A stretch of 64,000 nt of DNA from OLB6 sp964620125. Its GTDB lineage: Bacteria > Bacteroidota > Ignavibacteria > Kapaibacteriales > Kapaibacteriaceae. Below the pieces are notes generated by a model. It made no database searches, was not told the DNA's origin, and worked only from the letters and a program-made list of their open reading frames with translations. The stretch lies in assembly GCA_964620125.1 (NCBI GenBank), contig CAZUGQ010000009.1, positions 27,604 through 91,603 on the forward strand, in the 5' to 3' direction. Below are positions 8,017 through 17,178 of this stretch, one piece after another; the stretch's first letter is position 1; each line of letters starts with the position of its first letter. A program made the position numbers and the translations under genes.

Positions 8017-8024
8017 TAGTTTCG
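8017..8024 (+). promoter_or_regulatory. Probable -7 element of purD
   Basis: TAGTTTCG differs in one base from the Bacteroidetes -7 box TAnnTTTG and ends 5 bases before the purD ATG at 8030. This predicts a leaderless or nearly leaderless mRNA. No convincing -33 TTTG is seen; the palindrome cluster occupies the upstream region. Confidence 0.4.
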
Positions 8025-8029
8025 CGCCC

Positions 8030-9298
8030 ATGCCAGAACGAATCCTCCTCTTGGGATCAGGCGGTCGCGAGCATGCCCTCGCTCATGCACTTTCGGTATC
8101 ACCATCTTGTGAACAGCTTTGGTCCGCACCAGGAAACCCTGGCATCTGGGACATTGCCACCAAGGTTGATCTCACACCAACGAATGCTGCTACCGTGCTC
8201 CAGTGGTGTGCAGAGAACAAGCCATCACTTGTAGTGATCGGCCCCGAGCAACCGCTTGCTGCAGGTGTTAGCGACGTGCTTCGCAAAAACGGCTTTGCCG
8301 TCTTCGGTCCTTCGAAACTGGCGGCACAACTGGAGTCGAGCAAAGGGTTCGCAAAAGACTTCATGGGCCGACATCGCATTCCAACCGCTAGATACGAGCG
8401 GTGTTCATCCTTGGCCGAGGCCCTGACGTGTCTGCAGAAGCATGCACTGCCAGTTGTGATCAAATATGATGGACTTGCTGCTGGTAAGGGAGTTGTTGTA
8501 GCCCAAACACAGCAGGAGGCAATTGACGCCGCAACCATGATGTTCGACGGCGCATTCGGTACGGATGGCGTGGTGATCGAAGATTTCTTGCAGGGTGTCG
8601 AGGCCAGCATCTTTGCAGTAACAGATGGAGTTCACTACGTCACACTGGCGCCTTCTCACGACTACAAGCGTATTGGGAACGATAATACCGGCAAGAACAC
8701 AGGTGGAATGGGGGCTATAGCTCCTTCACCCCGTGTATCACCCGAAGTGCTGGAGCGGGTGTGCACACACATCATCGAGCCAACACTTAGTGGAATGCGC
8801 ACGGAAGGCATGCCATTCGTTGGATGCCTCTACTGCGGCGTGATGATCAATGCGCAGGGCGATCCAAGCGTTGTTGAATTCAATGCTCGATTCGGCGATC
8901 CCGAAACACAAGCAGTACTGCAGGTGTTTCGTGGAGATCTTGCAGCACTGCTTGCCTCGGCAGCACGTGGAGCTCTCGACTCGTCTTCCATCGTCAATGT
9001 TGCAGATGGATCATCTGCATGCGTAGTTCTTGCTTCACACGGGTATCCTGATGCGTACGGTTCTGGATACACGATCACTGGCATTGAAAGCGCAGAGCTA
9101 TTGGCCGGTGTGAAGGTGTTCCACGCAGGTACCGCTCTTTCGGGTGATCTGAACACACTCGTTACAGCAGGTGGCCGGGTCCTTGGCGTTACTGCCCACG
9201 CTCGCACTACGTCGGAAGCCGTCGCTACTGCATATCAGGCCTGCGACCGAATTCACTTCGAAGGAAAGTATCATCGGACGGATATCGGACAATCATGA
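8030..9298 (+). CDS. purD: Phosphoribosylamine--glycine ligase
   Basis: Second step of purine biosynthesis: ATP-dependent joining of glycine to phosphoribosylamine. The 422 residues match the normal length. The N-terminal signature is ILLLGSGGREHALAHAL; the ATP-grasp domain contains VVIKYDGLAAGKGVVVA, then NTGGMGAIAPSPRV, and the metal-binding end VVEFNARFGDPETQAVL. The C-terminal barrel domain (VVLASHGYPDAYGSGYTITG) is complete. The start follows a probable -7 promoter element with no ribosome binding site. It overlaps the epimerase gene by 4 bp (ATGA). No other purine genes are nearby. Confidence 0.97.
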   Translation: MPERILLLGSGGREHALAHALSVSPSCEQLWSAPGNPGIWDIATKVDLTPTNAATVLQWCAENKPSLVVIGPEQPLAAGVSDVLRKNGFAVFGPSKLAAQLESSKGFAKDFMGRHRIPTARYERCSSLAEALTCLQKHALPVVIKYDGLAAGKGVVVAQTQQEAIDAATMMFDGAFGTDGVVIEDFLQGVEASIFAVTDGVHYVTLAPSHDYKRIGNDNTGKNTGGMGAIAPSPRVSPEVLERVCTHIIEPTLSGMRTEGMPFVGCLYCGVMINAQGDPSVVEFNARFGDPETQAVLQVFRGDLAALLASAARGALDSSSIVNVADGSSACVVLASHGYPDAYGSGYTITGIESAELLAGVKVFHAGTALSGDLNTLVTAGGRVLGVTAHARTTSEAVATAYQACDRIHFEGKYHRTDIGQS

Positions 9299-10227
9299 AG
9301 GTTCTCGTTACTGGTGGGGCAGGCTTTATTGGTTCACATATCGTTGATGCCTATGTGCAGCAACAGCATGACGTCGTCGTGGTAGATAACCTGAGCTCCG
9401 GTCGTCGGGAGTTCGTGAACCCAAACGCTCGATTCCTGCAGCTCGATGTGACAAGTGATGATTTTACCGCTCTCATGGAAGCAGAAGCATTTGATCTGGT
9501 GAATCATCATGCTGCACACATGGAGTTACGCGTAAGCGTGGACAAGCCAGTGCATGATGCGACTGTGAATGTTCTCGGTTCCGTTCGCCTTCTTGAAGCG
9601 GCACGTCGAACGAACGTAAAACACGTCGTCCTCGCCAGCACGAGTGCTGTACTTGGTGAACAAGTGGTGTATCCAGCCGATGAAACACATCCCTGCGATC
9701 CAATTAGTCCCTACGGCGTAAGCAAACGCTCCATGGAACTCTACGCCCGGTATTATCGCAAGGTGTTCAACATGTCCATATCCTGCTTGCGGTATACCAC
9801 CGTGTATGGTCCACGACAAAACCCGAATGGCGAAAGTGGTGTTGTTGCAATCTTCCTTCAAAGGTTTTTGCAGGGGGCTCAGGCAACGATTCATGGTGAT
9901 GGAGAGCAGACGCGAGACTATCTGCACGTTGACGACGTAGTGCGTGCCAATCTACTCGCTGCTTCTCATCGTGTGAATGGTGAGTTCATGATTGCTGCGG
10001 CGTCAGAGGTTAGTGTAAACACGCTTGTTACCATCATCAGAGATGCTCTACAGAGATCCGTTCACACCGTTCACGGACCAGCAAAGGCGGGCGATGCACG
10101 CAGAACTCTTGGAAGCTCTTCGTTGTTTACGTCCCTAACTGGTTGGAGCCCCGAGATCACCATACTCGATGGCATTGCATCCACAACCAAGTGGTTTGTT
10201 GCAAACATTTCAGCAACAAATCATTGA
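9295..10227 (+). CDS. NAD-dependent sugar-nucleotide epimerase/dehydratase
   Basis: A 310-residue extended short-chain dehydrogenase of the UDP-glucose 4-epimerase type. The nucleotide loop is TGGAGFIGSH (residues 6-15), the substrate/catalytic Ser region is ASTSAVLGE, and the catalytic pair is Tyr140 and Lys144 in SPYGVSKRS. The segment CLRYTTVYGPRQNPNGE is typical of GalE/UDP-glucuronate epimerase-like enzymes. The exact sugar nucleotide cannot be decided. Translation is probably coupled to purD through the ATGA overlap. It may feed the envelope polysaccharide genes at 56-59 kb, which is inference. Confidence 0.88.
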   Translation: MKVLVTGGAGFIGSHIVDAYVQQQHDVVVVDNLSSGRREFVNPNARFLQLDVTSDDFTALMEAEAFDLVNHHAAHMELRVSVDKPVHDATVNVLGSVRLLEAARRTNVKHVVLASTSAVLGEQVVYPADETHPCDPISPYGVSKRSMELYARYYRKVFNMSISCLRYTTVYGPRQNPNGESGVVAIFLQRFLQGAQATIHGDGEQTRDYLHVDDVVRANLLAASHRVNGEFMIAAASEVSVNTLVTIIRDALQRSVHTVHGPAKAGDARRTLGSSSLFTSLTGWSPEITILDGIASTTKWFVANISATNH

Positions 10228-10319
10228 TACTTCCTGCACGAGTGCCAGCAACTTGTGGCCTGCATCGTATTTTCGGGCGCTTCGAATCAACACTAACGAA
10301 ACAACACGAGACGCAATCC

Positions 10320-10853
10320 ATGCCCGATGTTTCTCGCTACGTGTATCAGACCCTGATCCTTGCGGTGATGGCATTCATGCTCACTGCTTGCAATATTCAA
10401 GGGTTCTTTACCAAGTATGAAGACGATCCCGTGTGGGTGGATCCCAATGCCGATGCTACAGCAGCGGCAGGTGCCACGGCCGATGCCGGCGGACCAGGTA
10501 AAGCCATCTATGGTCGCATCTGTGCTGCATGCCACCTAGGGAGCGGCAAGGGTGTTCCGGCCAACAACATCCCACCATTAGCCGGATCGGCTCTTGCTCA
10601 AGGTGATAGTCGCGTACCCATCATGATTGTTCTGCACGGCTTTAGAGGCCCTATTGAACGCGGAGGGCTGCAAATCAATGGTCAGATGGCGGCCTGGAAG
10701 GATCAGATGAGCGACCAGGAAATTGCCGATGTGCTCACCTACGTGCGGTCTGCCTTTGGTAACACAGGCACTGCCGTTACCGCAGATGAAGTGAAGGCTG
10801 TGCGAGAAGAAACAGCATCACGGCTTACACCATACACCGAAGCTGAATTGTAA
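10320..10853 (+). CDS. Lipoprotein monohaem cytochrome c
   Basis: A 177-residue c-type cytochrome and the first gene of the respiratory cluster. The N-terminal hydrophobic segment ends in the lipobox LTAC with Cys24, so it should be a lipid-anchored periplasmic protein. After an Ala/Asp-rich linker, the haem motif CAACH lies at residues 68-72, followed by VPPNNIPPLAGS-like cytochrome c features and a candidate axial Met in NGQMAAWKDQM. CoxB next door has no fused cytochrome c domain, so this protein may carry electrons to the Cu-A site or link it to complex III; that role is inferred. The ATG at 10320 gives a proper signal peptide. Confidence 0.88.
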   Translation: MPDVSRYVYQTLILAVMAFMLTACNIQGFFTKYEDDPVWVDPNADATAAAGATADAGGPGKAIYGRICAACHLGSGKGVPANNIPPLAGSALAQGDSRVPIMIVLHGFRGPIERGGLQINGQMAAWKDQMSDQEIADVLTYVRSAFGNTGTAVTADEVKAVREETASRLTPYTEAEL

Positions 10854-10863
10854 GGATGTACGA

Positions 10864-11745
10864 ATGAAAGATTTTGAAAAGCTGCTTGATGCCTTGATCA
10901 GTTCCTTCGACATGCTCGGGTTCTTTCCCGAGAACATTAGCACGTTCGGTCAGGAGCTTGACAATCTGTTTGTCATCATCTACTGGATCAGCGTTGCAAT
11001 CTTTTTTCTCACCTTCGGAATCATGGCATGGTTCATGATCGCCTACAGAAATCGTGAGGGGCAGGTGGGATACAACTACCACGGCAACAACGTGGTGGAG
11101 ATCACGTGGACAATACTGCCTACCATTTTGTTCTTTGGTATCGGACTATACTCGGACGATATCTGGCAAACCACAAAGTATAGTTCAAAGAATCCGAAAC
11201 CCGACGTTGAAATCCTCTGTCTTGGAAAGCAGTTCGGGTGGTATTTCCTGTATCCAGGTGCCGATGGAAAGTTCGGCCGCAACGCATACACCGATGAAGG
11301 TGCGCGGGCACTCATGAGTGCCTCCAATCCGTTTGGCATCGACAGTACTGACCCCGCAGGGCAGGATGACTTCACTACCGAAAACCAATTCCGCGTGCCC
11401 GTGAATGCTAATGTTATCATCCGCGGATCCTCCATCGATGTGCTTCACAGCTTCTTCCTGCCTCACGCACGGGTAAAACAGGACGTGATTCCAGGAACAT
11501 GGATGAACATTTGGTTTAATCTCTTCAAGACAGGCGACTTTGAATTGGCTTGCGCTGAACTCTGCGGTGGTGGGCATTATGCCATGCGCGCGGAATACAA
11601 GGTGCAAAGTCAGTCCGACTACGATGCCTGGTTGGATCAAAAACGAACAGAAAATCTGGCTGCACGCGGATTGTTGATCACGGAGGCGCCAACTGCGTCC
11701 GACACAACGGTAACGGCAACAGAAACGGAAAGCGGAGATCAGTAA
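10864..11745 (+). CDS. coxB: Cytochrome c oxidase subunit II
   Basis: Cu-A subunit of a haem-copper oxidase, 293 residues. Two transmembrane helices (about 36-60 and 80-98) precede the periplasmic cupredoxin domain. All Cu-A ligands are visible: His195 in HSFFLPHAR, then Cys230, Glu232, Cys234, His238 and Met241 in CAELCGGGHYAM. The aromatic patch for electron entry is QFGWYFLYPG (residues 123-132). There is no C-terminal cytochrome c domain, unlike classical caa3 subunit II. No cleavable signal peptide is apparent. The stop codon shares a base with the coxA start. Confidence 0.96.
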   Translation: MKDFEKLLDALISSFDMLGFFPENISTFGQELDNLFVIIYWISVAIFFLTFGIMAWFMIAYRNREGQVGYNYHGNNVVEITWTILPTILFFGIGLYSDDIWQTTKYSSKNPKPDVEILCLGKQFGWYFLYPGADGKFGRNAYTDEGARALMSASNPFGIDSTDPAGQDDFTTENQFRVPVNANVIIRGSSIDVLHSFFLPHARVKQDVIPGTWMNIWFNLFKTGDFELACAELCGGGHYAMRAEYKVQSQSDYDAWLDQKRTENLAARGLLITEAPTASDTTVTATETESGDQ

Positions 11746-13595
11746 TGAGCACCACATCTGTAGTACATTCCGAAGCACCTCAACATGCCAATGACCATGC
11801 CCACTCGAATGGTCACGAGCATCATCACGAATTGCCGTGGTATCGTAAGTACCTGTTCTCTACCGACCACAAGGTTATTGCCAAGCAATTCATGATTTCG
11901 TCGATGTTCTTCCTGTTTGTGGGAGGAGCATTCGCTTTGTTCATTCGTTGGCAGCTTGCCTACCCGGGAGAACCAATCCCCATTATCGGCAGCTTGCTTC
12001 CGGATAGCTGGGTTACGGAGCCAGGCAACGGTGTGATCACCCCCGAGTTCTATGCTCAGCTCCTTACCATGCATGGATCGATCATGATCTTCCTCGTGAT
12101 CATTCCATTTGCTGCAGGGATGTTCGGAAACTTCTGCATTCCGTTGATGATTGGCACGGACGACATGGCCTTGCCGCGGCTGAACATGTGGTCATTCTGG
12201 CTAGTACCGCCTGCTGGTTTGATCATGATGGCTGGGTTCTTCACTCAAACTGGTTACGCAGCAGCAGGGTGGACGAGTTACCCTCCATTGAGTGCGCTTA
12301 CACAGTTCCCAACATTTACCATCACTGGTCAGACGTTGTGGCTTATTTCCGTATTCATGATTGGTTTCTCGTCCATCATGGGTGCGGTGAACTACGTTAC
12401 AACCATCTTGAACAAACGCGCCAAAGGAATGAAGTTGTTCGACATGCCATTAACGGTATGGGCCCTCTTCATCACGGCAATCATCATTACTCTTGGCACT
12501 CCTGTACTCGCCGCTGGATTGGCGATGTTGTTCTTTGACAACTTCCTGCATACCAGCTTTTTCTTACCCGATCACCTGGTTACGGCATCCGGACATGGCT
12601 TCGAGGTTGGAACTGGACAGCCCATTCTTTTCCAGCATGTGTTCTGGTTCTATTCTCACCCTGCCGTGTACATCATGATTCTTCCATTGATGGGAATTGT
12701 GAGCGATGTGATGGCTACCTTCTCGCGCAAGCCAATCTATGGGTACAAGGCCATGGTGTTTGCTATAGCTGCGATAGCCTTCCTTGGCTTCATCGTATGG
12801 GGGCACCACATGTTCCAATCGGGGATGAACCCCCTACTAGGAACAACATTCATGCTGTCGACCATCGTTATCGCAGTGCCTTCGTCCATCAAGGTATTCA
12901 ACTGGTTAGGAACGCTCTGGCGCGGCAACATTCACTTCACTCCGGCGATGTATAGCGCATTGGCATTTGTGAGCATGTTCATCATCGGTGGCTTGTCCGG
13001 TGTGTTCATGGCTTCGGCACCTGTAGACATCTACATTCACGACACCTACTTCATCGTAGCGCACATCCACTATGTGCTCTTTGGAGGCTCTCTCTTTGGA
13101 ATCTTCGCCGGTATCTATTATTGGTATCCGAAGATGTTCGGGAAAATGATGAGCGAAACATGGGGACGCAGGCACCTCTTTTGGTCCTTCATCTTCTTCA
13201 ATCTCACGTTCTTCCCAATGCACGTTTTGGGTGTTGGCGGTCACATGCGCCGCATCTATGACCCCAATGTCTACGATTTTCTTAAGGGTCTTGGGTCCAT
13301 CAACGAGCTTGTTACTATCGGTGCTATAGGTTTGGGATTTTCCCAGCTTATCCTGGTTGTAAACGTGCTCGTGAGCATGAAATGGGGTAAGAAGGCTCCT
13401 CGCAACCCATGGCATGCCAACACACTTGAGTGGGCGGCTCCCGCACATCCTGGTCACGGAAACTTTGATCACGACATTACTGTGTACCGGGGTCCATACG
13501 AATTCAGTGTTGAAGGACGAGAACTTGATTATTGGCCGCAGTGGGAACCCGGTAAGGCCGTACGAGTTCACGAGCACACGGTGGCAGTGGGCTGA
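11745..13595 (+). CDS. coxA: Cytochrome c oxidase subunit I, A2 type
   Basis: Catalytic subunit of a proton-pumping haem-copper oxidase, 616 residues with about 12 helices. Haem a ligands are His110 (TMHGS) and His442; haem a3 ligand is His440 (AHIHY); Cu-B ligands are His305, His354 and His355. Tyr309 follows His305 in YSHPAVY and should form the His-Tyr cross-link. The usual Glu of GHPEV is replaced by Ala307, and Tyr303-Ser304 give the YS motif that defines A2-type oxidases. The cytoplasmic N-terminus is unusually histidine-rich (residues 8-28). The C-terminus is long and polar. Its start overlaps the coxB stop (TAATG). Confidence 0.97.
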   Translation: MSTTSVVHSEAPQHANDHAHSNGHEHHHELPWYRKYLFSTDHKVIAKQFMISSMFFLFVGGAFALFIRWQLAYPGEPIPIIGSLLPDSWVTEPGNGVITPEFYAQLLTMHGSIMIFLVIIPFAAGMFGNFCIPLMIGTDDMALPRLNMWSFWLVPPAGLIMMAGFFTQTGYAAAGWTSYPPLSALTQFPTFTITGQTLWLISVFMIGFSSIMGAVNYVTTILNKRAKGMKLFDMPLTVWALFITAIIITLGTPVLAAGLAMLFFDNFLHTSFFLPDHLVTASGHGFEVGTGQPILFQHVFWFYSHPAVYIMILPLMGIVSDVMATFSRKPIYGYKAMVFAIAAIAFLGFIVWGHHMFQSGMNPLLGTTFMLSTIVIAVPSSIKVFNWLGTLWRGNIHFTPAMYSALAFVSMFIIGGLSGVFMASAPVDIYIHDTYFIVAHIHYVLFGGSLFGIFAGIYYWYPKMFGKMMSETWGRRHLFWSFIFFNLTFFPMHVLGVGGHMRRIYDPNVYDFLKGLGSINELVTIGAIGLGFSQLILVVNVLVSMKWGKKAPRNPWHANTLEWAAPAHPGHGNFDHDITVYRGPYEFSVEGRELDYWPQWEPGKAVRVHEHTVAVG

Positions 13596-14704
13596 TGTCC
13601 GTACACCGTACCAGCATTGTTTTAGCCATCCTCACGTTTGGCCTCATCGTTTGGGGTGGGCACGTGAATACTACACGCAGTGGCATGGCATTTCCTGACT
13701 GGCCAACGTCAAACGCCAGTCCCATGCTCACCTATGCCCCGTCGAAGTGGCTGATGGAGGGCGACAAGTTTTGGGAACACGGGCATCGCCTTTTTGCCAG
13801 CCTCGTGGGACTTGTTACCGTGGCCTTGGTTGTTCTCTCCTGGCGTGCAACGCCTCGTGAGCAGCGTCCGAACACGATCATTGGTTTTTTCGTGTTGCTA
13901 GTACTGGGCACGGTTGCATCGGCCATCATCGGATTACAGGGAATGCCGACAGGGTTCATGGAGAGTTTCATGATTGCCATGGCCATAGCATTTATTGGCT
14001 TTCTCGTTGTAGCATTCCGGTCAAGTCCCGAACGTCGGCTTTTGTGGTTGGCACTCGCTGCTTTTGCCGGTGTGTGTTTGCAAGGAGCATTTGGTGGCTA
14101 TACGGTGCGGAATAACCTACCAGATTGGACCAGTACCGTACATGGGATGCTTGCCGAAGTCTTTTTCATGATCGTCCTAGCAATGGTATGGCTCAGTGCA
14201 CCATCCAGAAGTTCGGCATCCATGCCAAAGCCCCTTGCTGGCATCGTTGTTGGTACATGGGCCGTGCTTGGTGTGCAGTTTCTACTCGGAGCACTCACGC
14301 GCCACACTGATGCGTGGGGTGCAAGCACATCGTGGCCTGCATGGGATGCGAGCGGATTTTTACCGGCACCTGAGTTGTGGTCACACCTTCAGGTGGTGGT
14401 GCACTTCATTCATCGTACGCTTGCTTACGTTATCGCCGCCTTAGTCCTCGTACAGGTGTGGATGGCCTGGGGAACACGGCTTCGAACGCTCTCCCTCATC
14501 CAATTGGTTTTGGTAGTGCTCCAGATATCACTCGGCGCCCACATCATCTGGACCTTCCGAGGAGAAATCGTAACCACATTGCATGTGATGGTTGGTGTGA
14601 CGATGCTTGCCGTGAACGCCATCATGAGCTTCGGCTTCTTGTTCGGAGCATCGCAGAAAGAAACTTCGGAGCACACGCAACAAATGGTACAGGTGACGAC
14701 GTGA
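13595..14704 (+). CDS. ctaA: Haem A synthase (CtaA/COX15 family)
   Basis: Integral membrane enzyme that converts haem O to haem A for the oxidase. The 369 residues contain two four-helix halves, each with histidines expected to bind haem: EHGHRLFASLVG in the first half, VHGMLAEVFF between, and HFIHRTLAYVIA plus TLHVMVGV in the second. The N-terminal VWGGHVNTTRSGMAFPDWP motif is typical of the family. The start overlaps the coxA stop (TGATG), and the stop overlaps ctaB, so both haem A biosynthesis genes are translationally coupled to the oxidase. Confidence 0.95.
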   Translation: MSVHRTSIVLAILTFGLIVWGGHVNTTRSGMAFPDWPTSNASPMLTYAPSKWLMEGDKFWEHGHRLFASLVGLVTVALVVLSWRATPREQRPNTIIGFFVLLVLGTVASAIIGLQGMPTGFMESFMIAMAIAFIGFLVVAFRSSPERRLLWLALAAFAGVCLQGAFGGYTVRNNLPDWTSTVHGMLAEVFFMIVLAMVWLSAPSRSSASMPKPLAGIVVGTWAVLGVQFLLGALTRHTDAWGASTSWPAWDASGFLPAPELWSHLQVVVHFIHRTLAYVIAALVLVQVWMAWGTRLRTLSLIQLVLVVLQISLGAHIIWTFRGEIVTTLHVMVGVTMLAVNAIMSFGFLFGASQKETSEHTQQMVQVTT

Positions 14705-15663
14705 GTGACGTAAAGTCATCGGTAGCAGGCATCCAGCCAGAAGTCATACCAGCGTCTGTGGATGCCGTTGCTGAAGCCCCCTCCACTGTAAGAGCGTACT
14801 ACGAGCTTACCAAGCCAGGCATCACGCAGATGGTGGCCATGACAACGTTGACCGGATACTACCTAGCACTTCCGGTTGACGTGTTGGTTTTCAGCTCGTC
14901 GGCTGCCAACTGGTTACATTTTCTCGCAACAATGGTTGGCACCGTTTTCATCAGTGCAGGTAGTTGTGTAGTGAATCAGATCGTTGAACGCGACAGCGAC
15001 GCTCGCATGAAACGCACCGCCAGCCGACCCATACCTGCAGGAGTGATTAGCGTATCGGCTGCGGCCATGTTTGGTGCAATACTGTCTGTGCTTGGAGTTG
15101 CACTGCTTGCTACCACGAATGTTCTTACCGTTTCACTTGCCGTCGTTACCTGGTTGGTGTACACCATGATGTATACACCAATCAAGAAACGATCGCCAGT
15201 CGCAATGCTGATTGGTGGTATACCCGGTGCATTACCATTTGCAGGAGGGTGGACTGCTGTGAGTGGTTCCCTCGATGTTCCGGCAATCGTGCTCTTCGGT
15301 ATTCTCTTCTTTTGGCAGATGCCGCACTTTCTGGCCTTGAGTTGGATGTACCGTCAGGACTATCGGCAAGGCGGCTATGCACTTCGAGCGTTGAGTGATG
15401 ATACGGGCAAATCGATCGGCAAGCAGATGATAGGGTATAGCCTACTGCTCCTTGGCGTTCTTATGCTGCCAACGGTTATCGGCTTTACGGGTGCAGTGTA
15501 TCTTGTTTCTGCGATGCTCCTGGGTGGATGGCTTGTTGGCGAAAGTCTGCGGTACATGCGCCATCGTGATGTTGTGGCAGCGCGAAGAGTACTGCTCACT
15601 TCGTATGCCGTATTGATGGGAACCCTTGTGATGATGGTCATCGACAAGGCTGCACATTTGTAA
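14701..15663 (+). CDS. ctaB: Protohaem IX farnesyltransferase
   Basis: UbiA-family prenyltransferase that makes haem O from protohaem, the step before CtaA. The 320 residues include the first Asp-rich motif NQIVERDSDARMKRTASRP, the second region YTPIKKRSPVAMLIGGIPGALPFAGGW, and FFWQMPHFLALSWMYRQDY, all diagnostic of CtaB. About seven to nine helices follow a polar 30-residue N-terminus. I chose the GTG at 14701, which overlaps the ctaA stop as GTGA; the frame extends upstream inside ctaA, but that part has no CtaB similarity. Confidence 0.95.
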   Translation: MSDVKSSVAGIQPEVIPASVDAVAEAPSTVRAYYELTKPGITQMVAMTTLTGYYLALPVDVLVFSSSAANWLHFLATMVGTVFISAGSCVVNQIVERDSDARMKRTASRPIPAGVISVSAAAMFGAILSVLGVALLATTNVLTVSLAVVTWLVYTMMYTPIKKRSPVAMLIGGIPGALPFAGGWTAVSGSLDVPAIVLFGILFFWQMPHFLALSWMYRQDYRQGGYALRALSDDTGKSIGKQMIGYSLLLLGVLMLPTVIGFTGAVYLVSAMLLGGWLVGESLRYMRHRDVVAARRVLLTSYAVLMGTLVMMVIDKAAHL

Positions 15664-15694
15664 CTGAGCAATCAACTACTACAACGGAATCGTC

Positions 15695-16315
15695 ATGTCT
15701 GGTGCCTTGAATCTCTCCCACGAGCCGCTCACGCGGATACCCCACGGCAAGATGGCCATGTGGGCTTTCCTTGCGTCGGAGCTCATGTTCTTTTCCGGGT
15801 TTTTTGGTGCATTCATCGTTTTGCGTAACAGTAACTACGATGTGTTCGGTCAAGGGTCAGCTCACCTGAACTGGGTGCTCGCTTTGGTCAACACGTTTAT
15901 TCTGATCGGTAGCTCACTTACCATGGCATTAAGCATCTATCATCTGGAGCACAGTAGAACCGGCCTGTTCCGCTTGTTCCTTGGTCTCACGCTGCTAGGG
16001 GGCTTAGGCTTCTTGATCGTGAAGTGGTTTGAATACAGCGACAAGTTCCATCATGGCCTCTTCCCAGGCCAGGAACATCACACAGTGTTTTATAGCTTTT
16101 ACTTTCTGATGACGGGATTTCACGCCCTACACGTTATCGGCGGAATGATCCCCATGGGATACATGTTCCTCAAGTCGTATGGTAAACACGGATACCCGTA
16201 CCCATGGAAGGTAGAAACGTTGGGATTGTACTGGCACTTTGTTGATCTGATGTGGATTTTCATCTTCCCAGCGCTATACCTCATGATTCCCTATCATGCA
16301 GCAGCAGGGCACTAA
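15695..16315 (+). CDS. coxC: Cytochrome c oxidase subunit III
   Basis: Structural membrane subunit of the oxidase, 206 residues with five predicted helices, the short form common in bacteria. Typical segments are MAMWAFLASELMFFSGFFGAF, then HHTVFYSFYFLMTGFHALHVIGGM and LYWHFVDLMWIFIFPALYLM, which holds the conserved WHFVD. A CGGAATCGTC stretch precedes the ATG without a strong ribosome binding site. The next gene, coxD, begins 12 bp later with a strong AAGGAGG site that overlaps the end of coxC. Confidence 0.95.
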   Translation: MSGALNLSHEPLTRIPHGKMAMWAFLASELMFFSGFFGAFIVLRNSNYDVFGQGSAHLNWVLALVNTFILIGSSLTMALSIYHLEHSRTGLFRLFLGLTLLGGLGFLIVKWFEYSDKFHHGLFPGQEHHTVFYSFYFLMTGFHALHVIGGMIPMGYMFLKSYGKHGYPYPWKVETLGLYWHFVDLMWIFIFPALYLMIPYHAAAGH

Positions 16316-16327
16316 GGAGGCATAACC

Positions 16328-16639
16328 ATGAGCTCACACGAAAACGTTGTTCCCTCGTACATGAAGGTGTTCTACGCACTTCTCGTGTTCACCATTCTTA
16401 CAGTAGTAGCAGCCAAGGCACTGCATTTCCCTGCAGAGTGGGGAACACCGGGCGACGTCCTGCACGTAACCATCGGCGTAGTGATCGCCGTGATAAAGGT
16501 GATCTGCGTGATGTACATCTTCATGCACCTGAAGTTCGATTCGCCTCTGCTACGGTTCTTTGTATACGTTCCCGTGTTCCTGTTCATCGTCATGTCGTTT
16601 GCCTTCAACTTTCTGGAGAACTTCTCCTACCGACACTGA
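16328..16639 (+). CDS. coxD: Cytochrome c oxidase subunit IV (COX4_pro family)
   Basis: A 103-residue protein with three predicted helices: MKVFYALLVFTILTVVAA, a central VTIGVVIAVIKVICVMYIFMH and a last FFVYVPVFLFIVMSFAF. The motif VICVMYIFMHLKFDSPL matches the bacterial subunit IV family, which helps assemble or stabilise the oxidase. A textbook ribosome binding site (AAGGAGG, 16314-16320) lies 7 bases before the ATG, the strongest in this operon. The stop overlaps the start of the SCO gene (TGATG). Confidence 0.9.
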   Translation: MSSHENVVPSYMKVFYALLVFTILTVVAAKALHFPAEWGTPGDVLHVTIGVVIAVIKVICVMYIFMHLKFDSPLLRFFVYVPVFLFIVMSFAFNFLENFSYRH

Positions 16640-17178
16640 TGCGTATTCTTCTGCTTCTTGCAGTTGTAGTCACGATTGGCTGTTCGGAAGCCAACGAGGA
16701 ACAACCATTTCCGAAGCGTGCGGCACCTTCGTTTGCCGGTGTTGATCAGGCGGGTAACCAATTCAACAGTAAGCAACTGGCTGGGCGGCCATGGCTTGCA
16801 TCGTTCTTCTTTACCAGTTGCCAAACGGTATGCCCTATCCTCAATGCGGAACAGCAACAACTCGTACAGCGGTATGGGGCGCGCATGCGCTTTGTTTCAA
16901 TCAGTACAGATCCAAATCAGGATACAGGCACTGTGCTTCGAGAATATGCCGCGCAGTATGGTGCGAATCCCGGTGAGTGGTGGATGATTCGAATGCCGCT
17001 CGAAGACGCACGGAAGGTTTCGACAACTGGTTTTGGTCTCATGGATCCGCAAGAGCCTGCTATGCACAGCACACGGTTTGTTGCCGTCGACAAAGAAGGA
17101 CAGATCTGCGGGTATTTTGATAGTACGGATTCAACAGACATGCACAGGCTTCGTTCATGGATCAACTCCCAGCAATGA
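16639..17178 (+). CDS. SCO1/SenC family copper chaperone, lipoprotein
   Basis: A 179-residue thioredoxin-fold protein that delivers copper to the Cu-A centre of CoxB. The N-terminus is a lipoprotein signal with lipobox TIGC near residue 15, so the protein should be membrane-anchored in the periplasm. The copper site is visible: the Cys pair of FTSCQTVCPIL and the distal His of MHSTRFVAVD. FVSISTDPNQDT is another family hallmark. Its start overlaps coxD's stop by one base, which excludes the longer upstream frame. The position among oxidase genes fits the role. Confidence 0.93.
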   Translation: MRILLLLAVVVTIGCSEANEEQPFPKRAAPSFAGVDQAGNQFNSKQLAGRPWLASFFFTSCQTVCPILNAEQQQLVQRYGARMRFVSISTDPNQDTGTVLREYAAQYGANPGEWWMIRMPLEDARKVSTTGFGLMDPQEPAMHSTRFVAVDKEGQICGYFDSTDSTDMHRLRSWINSQQ

